Positions 17,915 to 27,578 of a DNA stretch of 64,000 bases are shown piece after piece. The DNA comes from Paracoccaceae bacterium (GTDB lineage Bacteria; Pseudomonadota; Alphaproteobacteria; Rhodobacterales; Rhodobacteraceae). The notes beneath the pieces were generated by a model, which was not told where the DNA came from, ran no database searches, and was given only the letters and a program-made list of their open reading frames with translations. Position 1 is the first letter of the stretch; every line of letters begins with the position of its first letter. Position numbers and translations under genes: made by a program. The stretch spans positions 1,545,128 to 1,609,127 of the forward strand of contig SDAL01000001.1 of assembly GCA_004153385.1 (NCBI GenBank), written 5' to 3'.

Positions 17915-19231
17915 TTAATGGTGATCACGCTGCAGACGGCGCTCGAGATACATCGAATAGCGCGACATCGCGAAATTCAGGACGAAGAAAATCACACCGA
18001 CAAAGATAAAAGGCTCCCAATAGATACCTTTCCATTCAAAGTTGTTGCGAATGGCATCGGGGATGGATTTGAGCGGATCATAAAGCCCGACGAAGGTCAC
18101 CAAGGTGGTATCCTTGAACATGCCGATGAAGGTCGACACGATACCGGGGATCGAGATTTTTAGCGCCTGGGGCAGAATAATCAGGCGTTGGGCGCGCCAG
18201 TATTCCAGCCCCAACGCATCGGCGGCCTCGTATTGGCCGCGCGGCAATGCCGCCAGACCGCCCCGGATCACTTCCGCGATATAGGCTGCCGAAAACAGCG
18301 TGACGAGGATCATTACACGCAAGATAATATCGAAATTGGTACCCGGCGGCAGGAAGTAGTTCAGCAAGGTCGAGGCTACAAACAGCAGGGTGATCAACGG
18401 CACGCCACGGATGAATTCAATGAATACAACCGACAGCGTCTTGATCAGGAACATATCCGATTGCCGCCCCAGTGCCAGCATGATGCCGAGCGGCAGCGAC
18501 ATCACAATGCCGCCCACCCCGATCACGATGGCCAGAAGAAAACCGCCGAACTGATCGGACCCGATGGGCCGCAAGGCGATGGGCGCGATATAGCTGAGAT
18601 CATCATCGATCGGCCCCATCAGAAAGGCCCAAAACAGGACCGGCACAACGATCGCTGCAACGAGCGCGCCAAGCGCACTCCAACGCGAAACAATCCGCAA
18701 GATAACGCCGCCCAGCATGAACCCGAACGCGATCATCACCACGGGCCAGATCGAGCCGCCCCAAAGCAGCCACATCGCCACCAGCGGGTATGCAACCGTC
18801 CCCCACAGCAGCACGCGCGGCAGCTGTGTGTAGAGCACCGGTGCCATGGCGACAAACAGCAAGACGAAAGTCAAAATCGGGCGCCAGTAAAGTTCTGTCG
18901 GGTAGAACCCGAAAATAATCTGGTTCCAGCGCTCGCGGATCACAGCCCAGCAGGCACCAGAGGCCTCCGGTCCCCATTTTTCCGCAATGATCGCGCGGCA
19001 TTCTTGCAAACTTGCAGCGTTCCATACGCCATGGCGGAACCATGGGAAATAATGCGCGATGAAGAAATAGATCACCGCTACACCCAGTAAGGTCAGGGCC
19101 GCATTGAACCACGACGAGAACAGGTTTTCGCGCAACCACCTGACCGCGCCGCTTTGTGCGGCAGGCGGAGATTGTTCAGGCAGCATGGTGTCGCGGACAT
19201 AAGGCACGGTTTGTGCATGAAGGTCGCTCAT
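17915..19231 (-). CDS. bztC: glutamate/glutamine/aspartate/asparagine ABC transporter, permease BztC
   Basis: 438 residues with several membrane helices; the C-terminal half is a BPD_transp_1 permease with an EAA-like loop ([18 protein letters not shown] region). The N-terminal part carries extra helices and a periplasmic stretch with conserved Cys residues, the long form typical of BztC/AapM rather than HisM. It forms the membrane channel with BztB. It begins one base beyond the bztB stop, so the two are co-translated. Confidence 0.94.
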   Translation of the reverse strand: MSDLHAQTVPYVRDTMLPEQSPPAAQSGAVRWLRENLFSSWFNAALTLLGVAVIYFFIAHYFPWFRHGVWNAASLQECRAIIAEKWGPEASGACWAVIRERWNQIIFGFYPTELYWRPILTFVLLFVAMAPVLYTQLPRVLLWGTVAYPLVAMWLLWGGSIWPVVMIAFGFMLGGVILRIVSRWSALGALVAAIVVPVLFWAFLMGPIDDDLSYIAPIALRPIGSDQFGGFLLAIVIGVGGIVMSLPLGIMLALGRQSDMFLIKTLSVVFIEFIRGVPLITLLFVASTLLNYFLPPGTNFDIILRVMILVTLFSAAYIAEVIRGGLAALPRGQYEAADALGLEYWRAQRLIILPQALKISIPGIVSTFIGMFKDTTLVTFVGLYDPLKSIPDAIRNNFEWKGIYWEPFIFVGVIFFVLNFAMSRYSMYLERRLQRDHH

Positions 19232-19232
19232 C

Positions 19233-20486
19233 TCATCGCTCCTTCAACTTAACTGATCTGTTATAAAGATTCATTACGCCTGAAATACTCAATGATATCA
19301 GAAGGTAGATGAGCATCATCAGCAAAATTGCTTCGATCTCGCGGCCGGTCTGGTTCATCGTGATCCCGCCAAGCGTGCCGCGAAGATCCATGTAGCCCAC
19401 CGCAATCGCCAAAGAAGAGTTCTTGGTCAGGTTCAAAAACTGCGAAATCAAAGGCGGCACAATTACACGGAGCGCTTGCGGCAGCACCACAAGTTTCATG
19501 GTCCGGTTCGGGCGCAACCCGAGGGCAAATGCAGCCTCGCTTTGACCACTTGAGACCGACAGAATGCCTGCGCGTACAATCTCGGCGATGAAGGCCGCAG
19601 TATAAAGCGATAGCCCCAACCAAAGCGAAACAAGCGCGTTCGATACATTCAATCCGCCAGTAAAATTGAACCGCTCGAGCACCGGAAGGCTGAAGGTTAT
19701 GCCCAACGCAAGCAGTAGAAAAATTGCTGGCCCAAGCAGGATCAGTAAGGATTTCCACCAGATCGTGGGCCGCACGCCGGTCGCCTCCTGCACGCGGGCA
19801 GCATGGGCACGCAGTTTGCGATTGGCCCAGATCGAGCCGATCACCACAAGTGCAAAGGCCACAAAATTAAGCGATATCGGTGCAAGAGGCGTATTAATCA
19901 CGCCAAGCCCGCGCGTAAATTCAATCGCAGCGATATGGGTACCGCGATTGGTGAAGGCGATGCTGTCGAACAACAGCATCTGCGCTGCCGGATCATCGCC
20001 GCGATAGGCCGATGGCGATGGTGTCAGCTCTGTCATCACCGCCAGTGCAACCAAAATCCACAAAAGCACCGGCACATTGCGGAAGGCCTCGACATAGACC
20101 GTCATCAACCGCGCGATCAGCCAATTGTTCGACAGGCGCAAAATGCCGACCACAACCCCGATAACTGTTGCGGCAATACACCCCAGAAGCGAGACCCAAA
20201 GTGTGTTGAGCAGCCCGACCAGAGCGGCGCGCGCATGGGTGCTGTCATTGCTATAGGGGATCAGGGTCTGGGCAATATCATAGCCCGCACGCTGTTCCAG
20301 AAAGCCGAAATCGAAGGTCTTTCCCAAGGCGTTCAGGTTATCGAGAAGGTTGCCGATCAGCCACCACACCCCGAGCATCACCAGTATCATTGTCACAGCC
20401 TGGATGGTCAGTGATCGATAGCGCGTATCATAGATCAACTGACTGAGCCGGAAACCTCTTTCCGGCGCGTCATGCGCGAATGCCAT
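19233..20486 (-). CDS. bztB: glutamate/glutamine/aspartate/asparagine ABC transporter, permease BztB
   Basis: 417 residues, a long-form permease with membrane helices and the conserved permease region near the end (FALGLRPNRTMKLVVLPQAL, with a glycine-rich EAA loop). Forms the channel heterodimer with BztC. ATG at 20486 was chosen over an ATG at 20507 because AGGGG lies 7-8 bases before it. A 136-base gap with a hairpin separates it from the binding-protein gene bztA. Confidence 0.94.
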   Translation of the reverse strand: MAFAHDAPERGFRLSQLIYDTRYRSLTIQAVTMILVMLGVWWLIGNLLDNLNALGKTFDFGFLEQRAGYDIAQTLIPYSNDSTHARAALVGLLNTLWVSLLGCIAATVIGVVVGILRLSNNWLIARLMTVYVEAFRNVPVLLWILVALAVMTELTPSPSAYRGDDPAAQMLLFDSIAFTNRGTHIAAIEFTRGLGVINTPLAPISLNFVAFALVVIGSIWANRKLRAHAARVQEATGVRPTIWWKSLLILLGPAIFLLLALGITFSLPVLERFNFTGGLNVSNALVSLWLGLSLYTAAFIAEIVRAGILSVSSGQSEAAFALGLRPNRTMKLVVLPQALRVIVPPLISQFLNLTKNSSLAIAVGYMDLRGTLGGITMNQTGREIEAILLMMLIYLLISLSISGVMNLYNRSVKLKER

Positions 20487-20584
20487 AATGTAACCCCTGT
20501 GGTCCAATCAGGCGGCTGCGGATTTTTCCGTCATGCCGGGTCGATGCCCTGCGCCCAGATCAGCGTATTGTTTTTATGAGGGTA

Positions 20585-20614
20585 CGGGGGCACCACAAAT
20601 GGCGCAGGCCCCCA
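20585..20614 (-). promoter_or_regulatory. intercistronic hairpin bztA/bztB
   Basis: On the minus strand GGGGGC and GCCCCC enclose a loop that can itself pair (CGCCA with TGGTG). Such stems after a binding-protein gene often stabilise its mRNA or partly stop transcription, giving more binding protein than permease. No strong T-run. Confidence 0.45.
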
Positions 20615-20643
20615 TATCCGTAGCAGATCGTGACCGCCCGCGC

Positions 20644-21660
20644 TTAGCGGAAGGGCGGTGCGTAAAGCAGCCCGCCTTGGGTCCATTGCGCGTTCAGACC
20701 GCGTGCAAGGCCGATAGGTGTGGACTCGCCAATGGTGGCTGCGAAAATCTCGCCGTAGTTGCCGCCGGCCATAATCGCGCGTTTTGCCCAATCTGCATCC
20801 AGACCGAACATCGCGCCCAAGTCACCTTCTTGACCAAGCAGGCGACGCACTTCCGGGTTTTCGCTGCTTGATGCCAGCTCTTCGACATTGGTCGAGGTCA
20901 CACCGTATTCCTCTGCCGCGATCAGCGCATTGAGCGTCCAGCGCACGATATCGCCCCACTCGTTATCGCCATGACGCACCGCCGGGCCAAGCGGCTCTTT
21001 GGAGATGATCTCTGGCAAGATCACATAATCATCGGGATTGGCAAACGCCGCACGGGTCGCGGCAAGGCCGGAGGCATCGGTGGTGTAGCTGTCACACGCC
21101 CCTGCAAGGAACTGCTGTTCACCCTCGGCGTTCGTGTCGACCGAAACCGGCTGGTATTCCATGCCATTGGCCTTGAAATAATCGGCAAGGTTCAGTTCCG
21201 TCGTTGTTCCCGTCTGGATACACACGGTCGAGCCGTCCAGCTCCTTGGCCGAGGTCACGCCCAGATCCTTGCGCACCATAAAGCCTTGACCGTCGTAATA
21301 GTTCACCCCGGCGAAATCCAGTTTCAGATCAACATCACGCGAGAATGTCCATGTGGTATTGCGCGACAGGATATCGACCTCGCCCGACGATAGCGCGGTG
21401 AAGCGGTTCTGGCTCGACAGCGGGACATATTTGACCTTGCTGCCATCGCCCAGAACGGCCGCAGCCACAGCCTTGCAGATTGCCACGTCGAAACCGACCC
21501 AGTTGCCATTTGCATCCGGTGTCGCAAAACCGACGAGGCCGGAATTGACCCCGCAATTCAACTCGCCACGGGCCTTCACATCTTCAAGCGTCGTTGCGGA
21601 TGCAAAACCTGCCGATAGGCCGGTTATAGCGAGCGCGCCGAGACATACGGTTCTCTTCAT
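20644..21660 (-). CDS. bztA: glutamate/glutamine/aspartate/asparagine ABC transporter, substrate-binding protein
   Basis: 338 residues. A signal peptide ends at about ASA-TTLED (residues 1-22). The mature protein is a family 3 solute-binding protein: LNCGVNSGLVGF, WVGFDVAICKAVAAA, the ligand stretch SRNTTWTFSRD and CIQTGTTTELNLADYF. It captures acidic amino acids and their amides in the periplasm. First gene of bztABCD; the upstream 230 bases contain the terminator of the neighbouring operon. Confidence 0.95.
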   Translation of the reverse strand: MKRTVCLGALAITGLSAGFASATTLEDVKARGELNCGVNSGLVGFATPDANGNWVGFDVAICKAVAAAVLGDGSKVKYVPLSSQNRFTALSSGEVDILSRNTTWTFSRDVDLKLDFAGVNYYDGQGFMVRKDLGVTSAKELDGSTVCIQTGTTTELNLADYFKANGMEYQPVSVDTNAEGEQQFLAGACDSYTTDASGLAATRAAFANPDDYVILPEIISKEPLGPAVRHGDNEWGDIVRWTLNALIAAEEYGVTSTNVEELASSSENPEVRRLLGQEGDLGAMFGLDADWAKRAIMAGGNYGEIFAATIGESTPIGLARGLNAQWTQGGLLYAPPFR

Positions 21661-21817
21661 GAATTACCTCTTCCTGTTTTGCCGCCCTGAAGAGCGGTTC
21701 TTGAACGGTCCATCAACGGCCATATTTGGCCTTGTTAACGGGTGTGAGGTTGATCCTCCCAGTGCCAAAATTGTGAGCCGCCGGTTACTATTCCGTCAAG
21801 GGAACTCTTGTTTACAC

Positions 21818-21856
21818 AATAAAGGGCGTATGTTTTTTCAACATACGCCCTTTATT
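21818..21856 (-). terminator. terminator of the rarA-crcB-rluC-HAD-ATP12 operon
   Basis: A 17-bp perfect stem, beginning AATAAAGGGCG on the minus strand, with a 5-base loop, 35 bases after the ATP12 stop. The distal arm ends in CCCTTTATT. Confidence 0.85.
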
Positions 21857-21890
21857 TAGGCAAATACAGATATGCTGGCGTGTTTATTAT

Positions 21891-22601
21891 TCAGCTATGA
21901 CGCAAACGCCAGAATTCTTCGGCACTCAACAACGCGGCGCGCTTGAAGGCGGCAAGCTCTGCGGCCTCCTCGTCTTCACCCCATTGCGAAATCTGATAGT
22001 TTTCATCCACGCGCGAGAGATCCCACGCCTGCTGCCCGCTGAGCGCGCCCTGCGTCACCGCAAGGCCCAGAACAAGCGAGCCGCTGATACCCACCAGATC
22101 GTGCAGGGCAGACAGTTCGAAGGCGTCCATTGCCACGACCTGTGCATGCAATGTTGCAAGCGCCGTGGCGTCCTGATCAACCGGCAAAACACCCGTGGTC
22201 CGGACCAGATGCACGCCATACCGCGTCTGCGCCCACTCCAGCATCGGGTCCCATGCCTGCGCTTGGCGCTGGACCAAAGCGGGCGGATCACCTGCACGGT
22301 AGCACAGCAAATCCGTGCCACCATATTCGGCGATATAGGCGGCCACCTCGGCGTGCTGCGGACCGACCTTGTCAATCGCGGCATTGGCCGCACGGGTCAG
22401 CGGCATGGAAGTGGGATCAATCTCGCCCTCTTGCGCGTCCCATTCGCGGGCAATCGCCTGTGCCATGGCTTTTGTCGGGACATGCAGCCCCGCCTTGGCC
22501 GGCGTTTTCACCAGACGTCCGTCCAGCGATACCCCGAACCCGTTTTGCACCTCTACTGTCGCGGCCGTGGTCCAAAAGCGTTTTGCCACCCAGATGCTCA
22601 T
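21891..22601 (-). CDS. ATP12-family F1-ATPase assembly chaperone
   Basis: 236 residues. N-terminus WVAKRFWTTA..., then VSLDGRLVKTPAK, IAREWDAQ, PLTRAANAAID and EYGGTDLLCYRA, the conserved signatures of the ATP12 family. In mitochondria Atp12 holds the alpha subunit of F1 before assembly; the alphaproteobacterial members are assumed to act likewise. The start ATG overlaps the stop of the HAD gene by three bases. Last gene of the operon, followed by a strong hairpin. Confidence 0.92.
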   Translation of the reverse strand: MSIWVAKRFWTTAATVEVQNGFGVSLDGRLVKTPAKAGLHVPTKAMAQAIAREWDAQEGEIDPTSMPLTRAANAAIDKVGPQHAEVAAYIAEYGGTDLLCYRAGDPPALVQRQAQAWDPMLEWAQTRYGVHLVRTTGVLPVDQDATALATLHAQVVAMDAFELSALHDLVGISGSLVLGLAVTQGALSGQQAWDLSRVDENYQISQWGEDEEAAELAAFKRAALLSAEEFWRLRHS

Positions 22602-23263
22602 ACCAACTCCTTCGTCACGCGGAAAAGCGCTGTCTCTAACGCATCAAAATCATCCACGATCTCGTGCGCGCCTGCCTTTTGCAGCGCGGCCACCGGATGA
22701 TAGCCCCAGCTGACCGCGATTGTGTACACACCCGCTGCGCGCCCCATCTCGATATCGAAACTGGTATCGCCGATCATGATGGTGCTCGCCTGATCGGCGC
22801 CTGTCTCGGCAATCGCCGCGCCAATCATCGATGGATGCGGTTTGGAGGGATGGTCATCCGCCGTCTGCAACGACAGAAAATGCCGTTCCAGCCCGTGATG
22901 GTCGATCAACGCGCGCAGACCGCGGCGGGATTTGCCGGTGGCCACCGCCAGCATCAGCTCGTCGCGCGCGTGCAGGCGGTCCAGCAACGCCTTTGCGCCG
23001 GGATACAGCGGCGCAGGGCTAGCGGCACGCGCGGTCTTGTAGCTGTCCTTGTATCCTGCCACGATCGCCGCCTGCGTCACGGCGCTGGCGTCGGGCACAA
23101 GGCGCGACACCGCCTCGGGCAGCGACAGCCCGACAATCCCAAGCACCTGCGAGGCCGGCAACGGCGCAAGCCCCGCCGCCTCGAACCCTATCCCCATCGC
23201 ATGGGTGATATGGGCCTGACTGTCGCAGATCGTGCCATCCACATCAAAGATGACCAACGCCAT
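22598..23263 (-). CDS. HAD-superfamily phosphatase (phosphoglycolate phosphatase-like)
   Basis: 221 residues. Motif I is DVDGTICDS (Asp7, Asp9), motif II is in VATGKSRRG, and motif III/IV is MIGDTSFDIEMG; a helical cap lies between. It hydrolyses phosphate esters; Gph-like or nucleotidase activity is likely, but the substrate is not shown. ATG at 23263 lies on the stop of rluC (TAATG), and the long upstream in-frame extension is rluC in another frame. Coupled to ATP12 downstream. Confidence 0.9.
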   Translation of the reverse strand: MALVIFDVDGTICDSQAHITHAMGIGFEAAGLAPLPASQVLGIVGLSLPEAVSRLVPDASAVTQAAIVAGYKDSYKTARAASPAPLYPGAKALLDRLHARDELMLAVATGKSRRGLRALIDHHGLERHFLSLQTADDHPSKPHPSMIGAAIAETGADQASTIMIGDTSFDIEMGRAAGVYTIAVSWGYHPVAALQKAGAHEIVDDFDALETALFRVTKELV

Positions 23264-24327
23264 TAGAGATCCTCGAACGGATCGGCCGGCACATCGCGTT
23301 CGTGCCAGTCGAGGGTTTTCCATGTGCGTTTCATGTGATCGGGCAAAGGCGCCACGACCGTGATGCGCTTGCGGGTGACCGGATGCTCGAAGCTGATCTG
23401 GCGCGCGTGCAAGTGCAGGTTGCGACTGATTTCGCCGCCAAGCTGCGCCCCCCACCCATCGCCCATATTCTCTTGGCTGGACCCGCCATACTTGCCGTCA
23501 CCGATGATCGGGTTGCCGATTTCCGCCATGTGGGCGCGCAGCTGGTGCGTGCGTCCCGTGATCGGCACCAATGCCACCCACGACACGCGCTGGCCCAGAA
23601 TATGCATGGTAAAGTAATCGGTCGTGGCGCGTTTGGCATCCGGCGTCTTGTCGACCTTGTTGGGATGGATGCAAACCATTTTCTCGCCGCCGCCATGGCG
23701 TGAATGACCGCCCTGCTTAACCAGACCGAACCGGATCGTACCGGTTTTGGGATGGGGAGCGCCGGCAACTGCCGCCCAATAGATCTTGCGGGTCGTCTTG
23801 TTGCGGAAGGCTTCCGAAAGGCGGCGGGCCACGCGGTCCGTGCGCGCCAGCAACAAAACACCAGAGGTATCTTTATCCAGACGGTGCACCAGCTTGGGAC
23901 GGTCTTTATACCCGAAACGCAGGGCCTCGGACAACCCGTCGACATGCTGGTACCCCTGCCCCGAGCCGCCCTGCGACGGCAGGCCGGGGGGTTTGTTGAT
24001 GGCGATGATATGCTCGTCTTGCCACAGAACGCAGGACTGGATCATCTCCACGTCGTCGCGCGTCAGATCACCTGTGCTGGGGGCATCCATCACAGCCCCT
24101 TCGGGCGGTTCGGGACGGGGTTCCGGCAAGGGCGGCACGCGCACCTCCTGGCCCAGTTCCAGTCGCGTATTGGCCTTCACACGGCCACCATCCACACGGA
24201 TTTGCCCCTTGCGGCAAAACTTTTCCACATGGCCTTGGCTCAACTGCGCGAACCGTTTCTTGAGAAAACGATCCAACCGTTGCTCCGCGCCATCTTCATC
24301 GACCTTAACGATCTGAACCTTGTTCAT
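23263..24327 (-). CDS. rluC: ribosomal large-subunit pseudouridine synthase RluC-type
   Basis: 354 residues. An S4 RNA-binding domain at the start (RLDRFLKKRF to FCRKGQIRVDGGRVK), then a pseudouridine synthase core with HRLDKDTSGVLLLAR (catalytic Asp) and GRTHQLRAHM. It isomerises uridines in 23S rRNA; RluC and RluD relatives cannot be separated securely by eye. I set ATG at 24327, where the conserved sequence begins and where it overlaps crcB by four bases. Middle gene of the rarA to ATP12 operon. Confidence 0.9.
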   Translation of the reverse strand: MNKVQIVKVDEDGAEQRLDRFLKKRFAQLSQGHVEKFCRKGQIRVDGGRVKANTRLELGQEVRVPPLPEPRPEPPEGAVMDAPSTGDLTRDDVEMIQSCVLWQDEHIIAINKPPGLPSQGGSGQGYQHVDGLSEALRFGYKDRPKLVHRLDKDTSGVLLLARTDRVARRLSEAFRNKTTRKIYWAAVAGAPHPKTGTIRFGLVKQGGHSRHGGGEKMVCIHPNKVDKTPDAKRATTDYFTMHILGQRVSWVALVPITGRTHQLRAHMAEIGNPIIGDGKYGGSSQENMGDGWGAQLGGEISRNLHLHARQISFEHPVTRKRITVVAPLPDHMKRTWKTLDWHERDVPADPFEDL

Positions 24328-24704
24328 GCCAGCACCCAGCGCATCACGTGCACTCCGCAAATCAGGCCGATCAGCGCGACGCCCACCGACAGCACGACAT
24401 ATGTCGCCGCCAGTCCGGTTTCGCCACGCTCGATCAGCGTCCATGTTTCAAGCGAGAACGACGAAAACGTCGTAAACCCGCCCAGTATACCCGTCGCCAA
24501 GAAGGCGTTCCAATGTGTCAGACCCTTTTGGCCCAGAAACGTCACCAACGCCCCCATCACAAAAGAGCCCACAATATTCACAAATATCACACCAACCGGA
24601 ATTTGTTGCGGACCAAGAAGACGCAGCACCGCCAAACCTGACAGATAACGACCGGCGGCGCCGATAGCACCCCCAATCGCGACTTGTAAAACGGTCAACA
24701 GCAT
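24324..24704 (-). CDS. crcB: fluoride channel CrcB/FluC
   Basis: 126 residues with four predicted membrane helices. The signatures GGAIGAAGRY (9-18), a conserved Asn (FVNIVGSF) and GGFTTFSSFSLE (about 75-86) are those of Fluc channels, which export fluoride as dual-topology dimers. ATG at 24704 has GGAG 7-8 bases upstream. I see no fluoride riboswitch in the 44 bases before it, so it is probably expressed from the rarA promoter. Confidence 0.93.
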   Translation of the reverse strand: MLLTVLQVAIGGAIGAAGRYLSGLAVLRLLGPQQIPVGVIFVNIVGSFVMGALVTFLGQKGLTHWNAFLATGILGGFTTFSSFSLETWTLIERGETGLAATYVVLSVGVALIGLICGVHVMRWVLA

Positions 24705-24748
24705 CTCTAACTCCTTTGATGCTCTCAAACGCGTCCGGGGCCGATATG

Positions 24749-26077
24749 TCAACCGCCCCGCTTGTCGCGCATGCGTGCAAACCAGTCGACCCGCTTTTTC
24801 AGTTCGCGCTCGAAACCACGTTCGACGGGGGCATAAAACACGGGCCGTTTCATGGTTTCAGGGAAATAGTTCTGCCCCGAGAACCCCTCCTCGGCATTAT
24901 GGTCATAGGCGTATCCGGTGCCATAGCCCTGCTCGGCCATCAACTTGGTCGGCGCGTTCAGAATATGCTTGGGCGGCGGCTCGGACCCGCTGCGCTTGGC
25001 CTCGCGACGCGCGGCATTATAGGCCATGTAACCTGCATTCGATTTGGGCGCGAGCGCGAGATAAATCACCGCCTGCGCCAAGGCCAGTTCCCCCTCGGGT
25101 GATCCCAGACGCTCGAACACTTCCCACGCCTGCAGCGCATGTGTCTGGGCCTGCGGGTCGGCCATACCGATATCTTCCACCGCCATACGCACCAGCCTGC
25201 GCGCCAGAAAGCGGGGATCCTCGCCGCCCTCAAGCATGCGCGAGAACCAGTATAGCGCCGCATCGGGATCGGAGCCGCGCACCGATTTATGCAAAGCAGA
25301 GATCAGGTTATAATGTTCGTCGCCGGATTTATCGTATTTCGTGGCCCGCCGCATCAGACGGGTGGACAGGGCCTCGCGCTCAAGCGGCGTGGTCAGCTTC
25401 CATGCGGTAATCTGCTCGATCAGGTTCAAAAGCGCACGGCCATCGCCATCGGCCATTTCCAAAAGCGCCTCGCGGGCAGGCGCTTTGAGCGGCAAACCAT
25501 AGCCTAACGCCTGCTCGGCGCGCTGTGCCAACAGCTCCAGATCACGCAGGTTCAGGCGTTCCAGCACCAGAACCTGTGCACGGCTCAAAACGGCGGCATT
25601 CAATTCGAAACTGGGGTTTTCGGTGGTGGCCCCGACCAGAAGGATTGTGCCGTCCTCCATATGCGGCAGGAAGCTGTCTTGCTGGGCTTTGTTAAAGCGG
25701 TGGATCTCGTCCACAAACAACAGCGTTCCCCGACCCTGCTGATAGCGCAGCCTGGCCGCATCGAAGACTTTGCGCAAATCTGGCACGCCGGTGAAAATCG
25801 CCGATATCTGCACAAACTGGCGATCCGTGCTATAGGCCAACAGACGCGCGATTGTGGTTTTGCCGACGCCGGGCGGGCCCCACAACACCAGCGAAGAGAG
25901 CGATCCCGATGCCAGCATCGCCCCTAAAGGCGCCTCGGGGCCCAGTACATGGCCCTGTCCGATCACCTCATCCAGCGCGCGCGGTCTGATGCGATCAGCC
26001 AGCGGACGATGCGCCGAAGCGCCGCCCTGCGCGGGCTGGGAACCGGAATCGGGGGGGATGTCGAACAGATCTGTCAT
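24749..26077 (-). CDS. rarA: replication-associated recombination protein RarA (MgsA)
   Basis: 442 residues. AAA+ clamp-loader-like ATPase: Walker [10 protein letters not shown] (about 68-76), Walker [17 protein letters not shown], sensor region [10 protein letters not shown], followed by the lid and tetramerisation domain with SDPDAALYW and the PPKHILNAP stretch. It acts at blocked replication forks and in recombination. First gene of the rarA-crcB-rluC-HAD-ATP12 operon. Confidence 0.95.
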   Translation of the reverse strand: MTDLFDIPPDSGSQPAQGGASAHRPLADRIRPRALDEVIGQGHVLGPEAPLGAMLASGSLSSLVLWGPPGVGKTTIARLLAYSTDRQFVQISAIFTGVPDLRKVFDAARLRYQQGRGTLLFVDEIHRFNKAQQDSFLPHMEDGTILLVGATTENPSFELNAAVLSRAQVLVLERLNLRDLELLAQRAEQALGYGLPLKAPAREALLEMADGDGRALLNLIEQITAWKLTTPLEREALSTRLMRRATKYDKSGDEHYNLISALHKSVRGSDPDAALYWFSRMLEGGEDPRFLARRLVRMAVEDIGMADPQAQTHALQAWEVFERLGSPEGELALAQAVIYLALAPKSNAGYMAYNAARREAKRSGSEPPPKHILNAPTKLMAEQGYGTGYAYDHNAEEGFSGQNYFPETMKRPVFYAPVERGFERELKKRVDWFARMRDKRGG

Positions 26078-26131
26078 TGCCTATATCTAGGCGCGACGGT
26101 GGCCTGCGAAAAGCCCCGTGCGGCCACGCAA

Positions 26132-26743
26132 TTACAAAAGCCGGAATTCACGGGCCTTGCGGATGGCCTCGGACGTGGTGCGCGCCTGCAATCGCACACG
26201 CGCCGATTTCAACCGCGCCTTCAGCGCGCTTTCTGTGATGCCAAGGCTGGGGGCGGCTGCGGCATAACGGTCACCATTGGCAATCAGGCGCAGCGCATCG
26301 CATTGGGCATTGGTGAGCGTCTCGGCGGGCACACAGGCCTGATGCAAGGCCTGCGCCACTTCGCCCAACCTGTCGAGTTCGGTGTCGTAGAACTCGCGAT
26401 CGGGGCGACTTATCCCGATGATCGAACGCGAACTGACCGGCCCGCAAGATGCAACCGCCCCGTATCGTAACCCATGGGTCCACGCATGGCCCATGACGTT
26501 GAGCGGATCGGGCTGGCCTACATCACGCCACCGGATCACCCCGGTCTGTTGCAACGACCAGATCACCACCGGATCGCATAGCAGATAGGACTGCGCATTA
26601 TAGACCTTTAGCCAGTGATCCGGATAGGTCGAGCGGCACACCATCGGCATTGCCTGACGCACATGCAAACCAAGGTGATATCCCCCCGGTGCAATATCGT
26701 TCAACTCGGCAATCAGGAGGCGGATTTCTGGGTTACAAAACAT
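26132..26743 (-). CDS. LuxR-family transcriptional regulator
   Basis: 203 residues from ATG at 26743. The N-terminal 130 residues resemble an autoinducer-binding domain (YLLCDPVVIWSLQQTGVIRW region), the last 65 a LuxR helix-turn-helix (LTNAQCDALRLIANGDRY, then LGITESALKARLKSAR). It may sense an acyl-homoserine lactone or be a solo regulator; no luxI-like gene is near. A GTG at 26938 would add 65 residues that look unlike the family, so I prefer the ATG, though its ribosome site is weak. Confidence 0.75.
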   Translation of the reverse strand: MFCNPEIRLLIAELNDIAPGGYHLGLHVRQAMPMVCRSTYPDHWLKVYNAQSYLLCDPVVIWSLQQTGVIRWRDVGQPDPLNVMGHAWTHGLRYGAVASCGPVSSRSIIGISRPDREFYDTELDRLGEVAQALHQACVPAETLTNAQCDALRLIANGDRYAAAAPSLGITESALKARLKSARVRLQARTTSEAIRKAREFRLL

Positions 26744-26940
26744 CAAGCCGATATGCCAATCTGATCGAGAACAAACAACCGTCGCAAAACCGAACAGGAC
26801 ACTGGAATATCGAAATTCCAATTGCGCATGATCGGCGACGGTAAATGGGTAAAACAAAACATGCACGGCTGGCGTCGCCTGCGCAAAGTCGAGCAGATGC
26901 CAGCGCGTCCCAGTGCCAGCAGAGACATAACAGTGCACGA

Positions 26941-26974
26941 AAAAACGAAAGCCCCGGTACCCTTGTACCGAGGC
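26941..26974 (-). terminator. rho-independent terminator after rplQ
   Basis: On the minus strand GCCTCGGTAC, AAGG loop, GTACCGGGGC, then TTTCGTTTTT. Ends the alpha operon. Confidence 0.9.
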
Positions 26975-27004
26975 TTCTGTCAGTCGATGATCGTGGCGTG
27001 AAGA

Positions 27005-27424
27005 TTACTCTTCAGCGGCATCTTCTGCTTCAAGACGGGCACGGTCTGCCGCGCCTTTTGCCGATGCGTCACGCTCGACGAATTCGATGATCGCCATCGG
27101 TGCCATGTCGCCGTAACGGAAACCGGCTTTGACGATACGGACGTAACCGCCTTTACGCTCTGCAAAACGCGGGCCAAGAACGTCGAACAGTTTCGCAACG
27201 TCTTTGTCTTGCTTGAGTTGCGATGCGGCCAGACGACGGCTGTGCAGATCGCCACGTTTCGCCAGAGTGATCAGCTTTTCGATCACCGGACGAAGTTCTT
27301 TCGCCTTGGGCAACGTGGTTTTGATTTGCTCGTGCTCGATCAGCGAGCCGGACATGTTCGAAAACAGAGCTTTGCGGTGCTCATGTGTACGATTAAGGCG
27401 ACGGTATCCGCGGGCGTGACGCAT
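27005..27424 (-). CDS. rplQ: 50S ribosomal protein L17
   Basis: 139 residues. It starts [20 protein letters not shown] and has [21 protein letters not shown], all classical L17. It binds 23S rRNA near the tunnel exit. A short acidic tail (EAEDAAEE) follows the fold. Last gene of the alpha operon, 154 bases after rpoA, before a strong terminator. Confidence 0.97.
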   Translation of the reverse strand: MRHARGYRRLNRTHEHRKALFSNMSGSLIEHEQIKTTLPKAKELRPVIEKLITLAKRGDLHSRRLAASQLKQDKDVAKLFDVLGPRFAERKGGYVRIVKAGFRYGDMAPMAIIEFVERDASAKGAADRARLEAEDAAEE

Positions 27425-27578
27425 GTGAATTCTCCAAATCTTGCGTTGTGCTTTGTCAGGCAGCCGATGCGTGTCGACCGCTCAGTTGGGGCAGTTGCCC
27501 ATATATTCCCCGGCCATCCGGGCATTGAATGGGGGGCGTGTAATCCACGCCCCCCAATTCTGTCAAGCATAGAACGGA

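Noticed and set aside
21661..21817. Possible sigma-54 type promoter (TGGCAC) before bztA
   Set aside because: The second element TTGC is not at the required distance; a TTGACG box nearby also lacks a good -10.
24705..24748. Fluoride riboswitch before crcB
   Set aside because: Only 44 bases separate rarA and crcB and none of the riboswitch core is visible.
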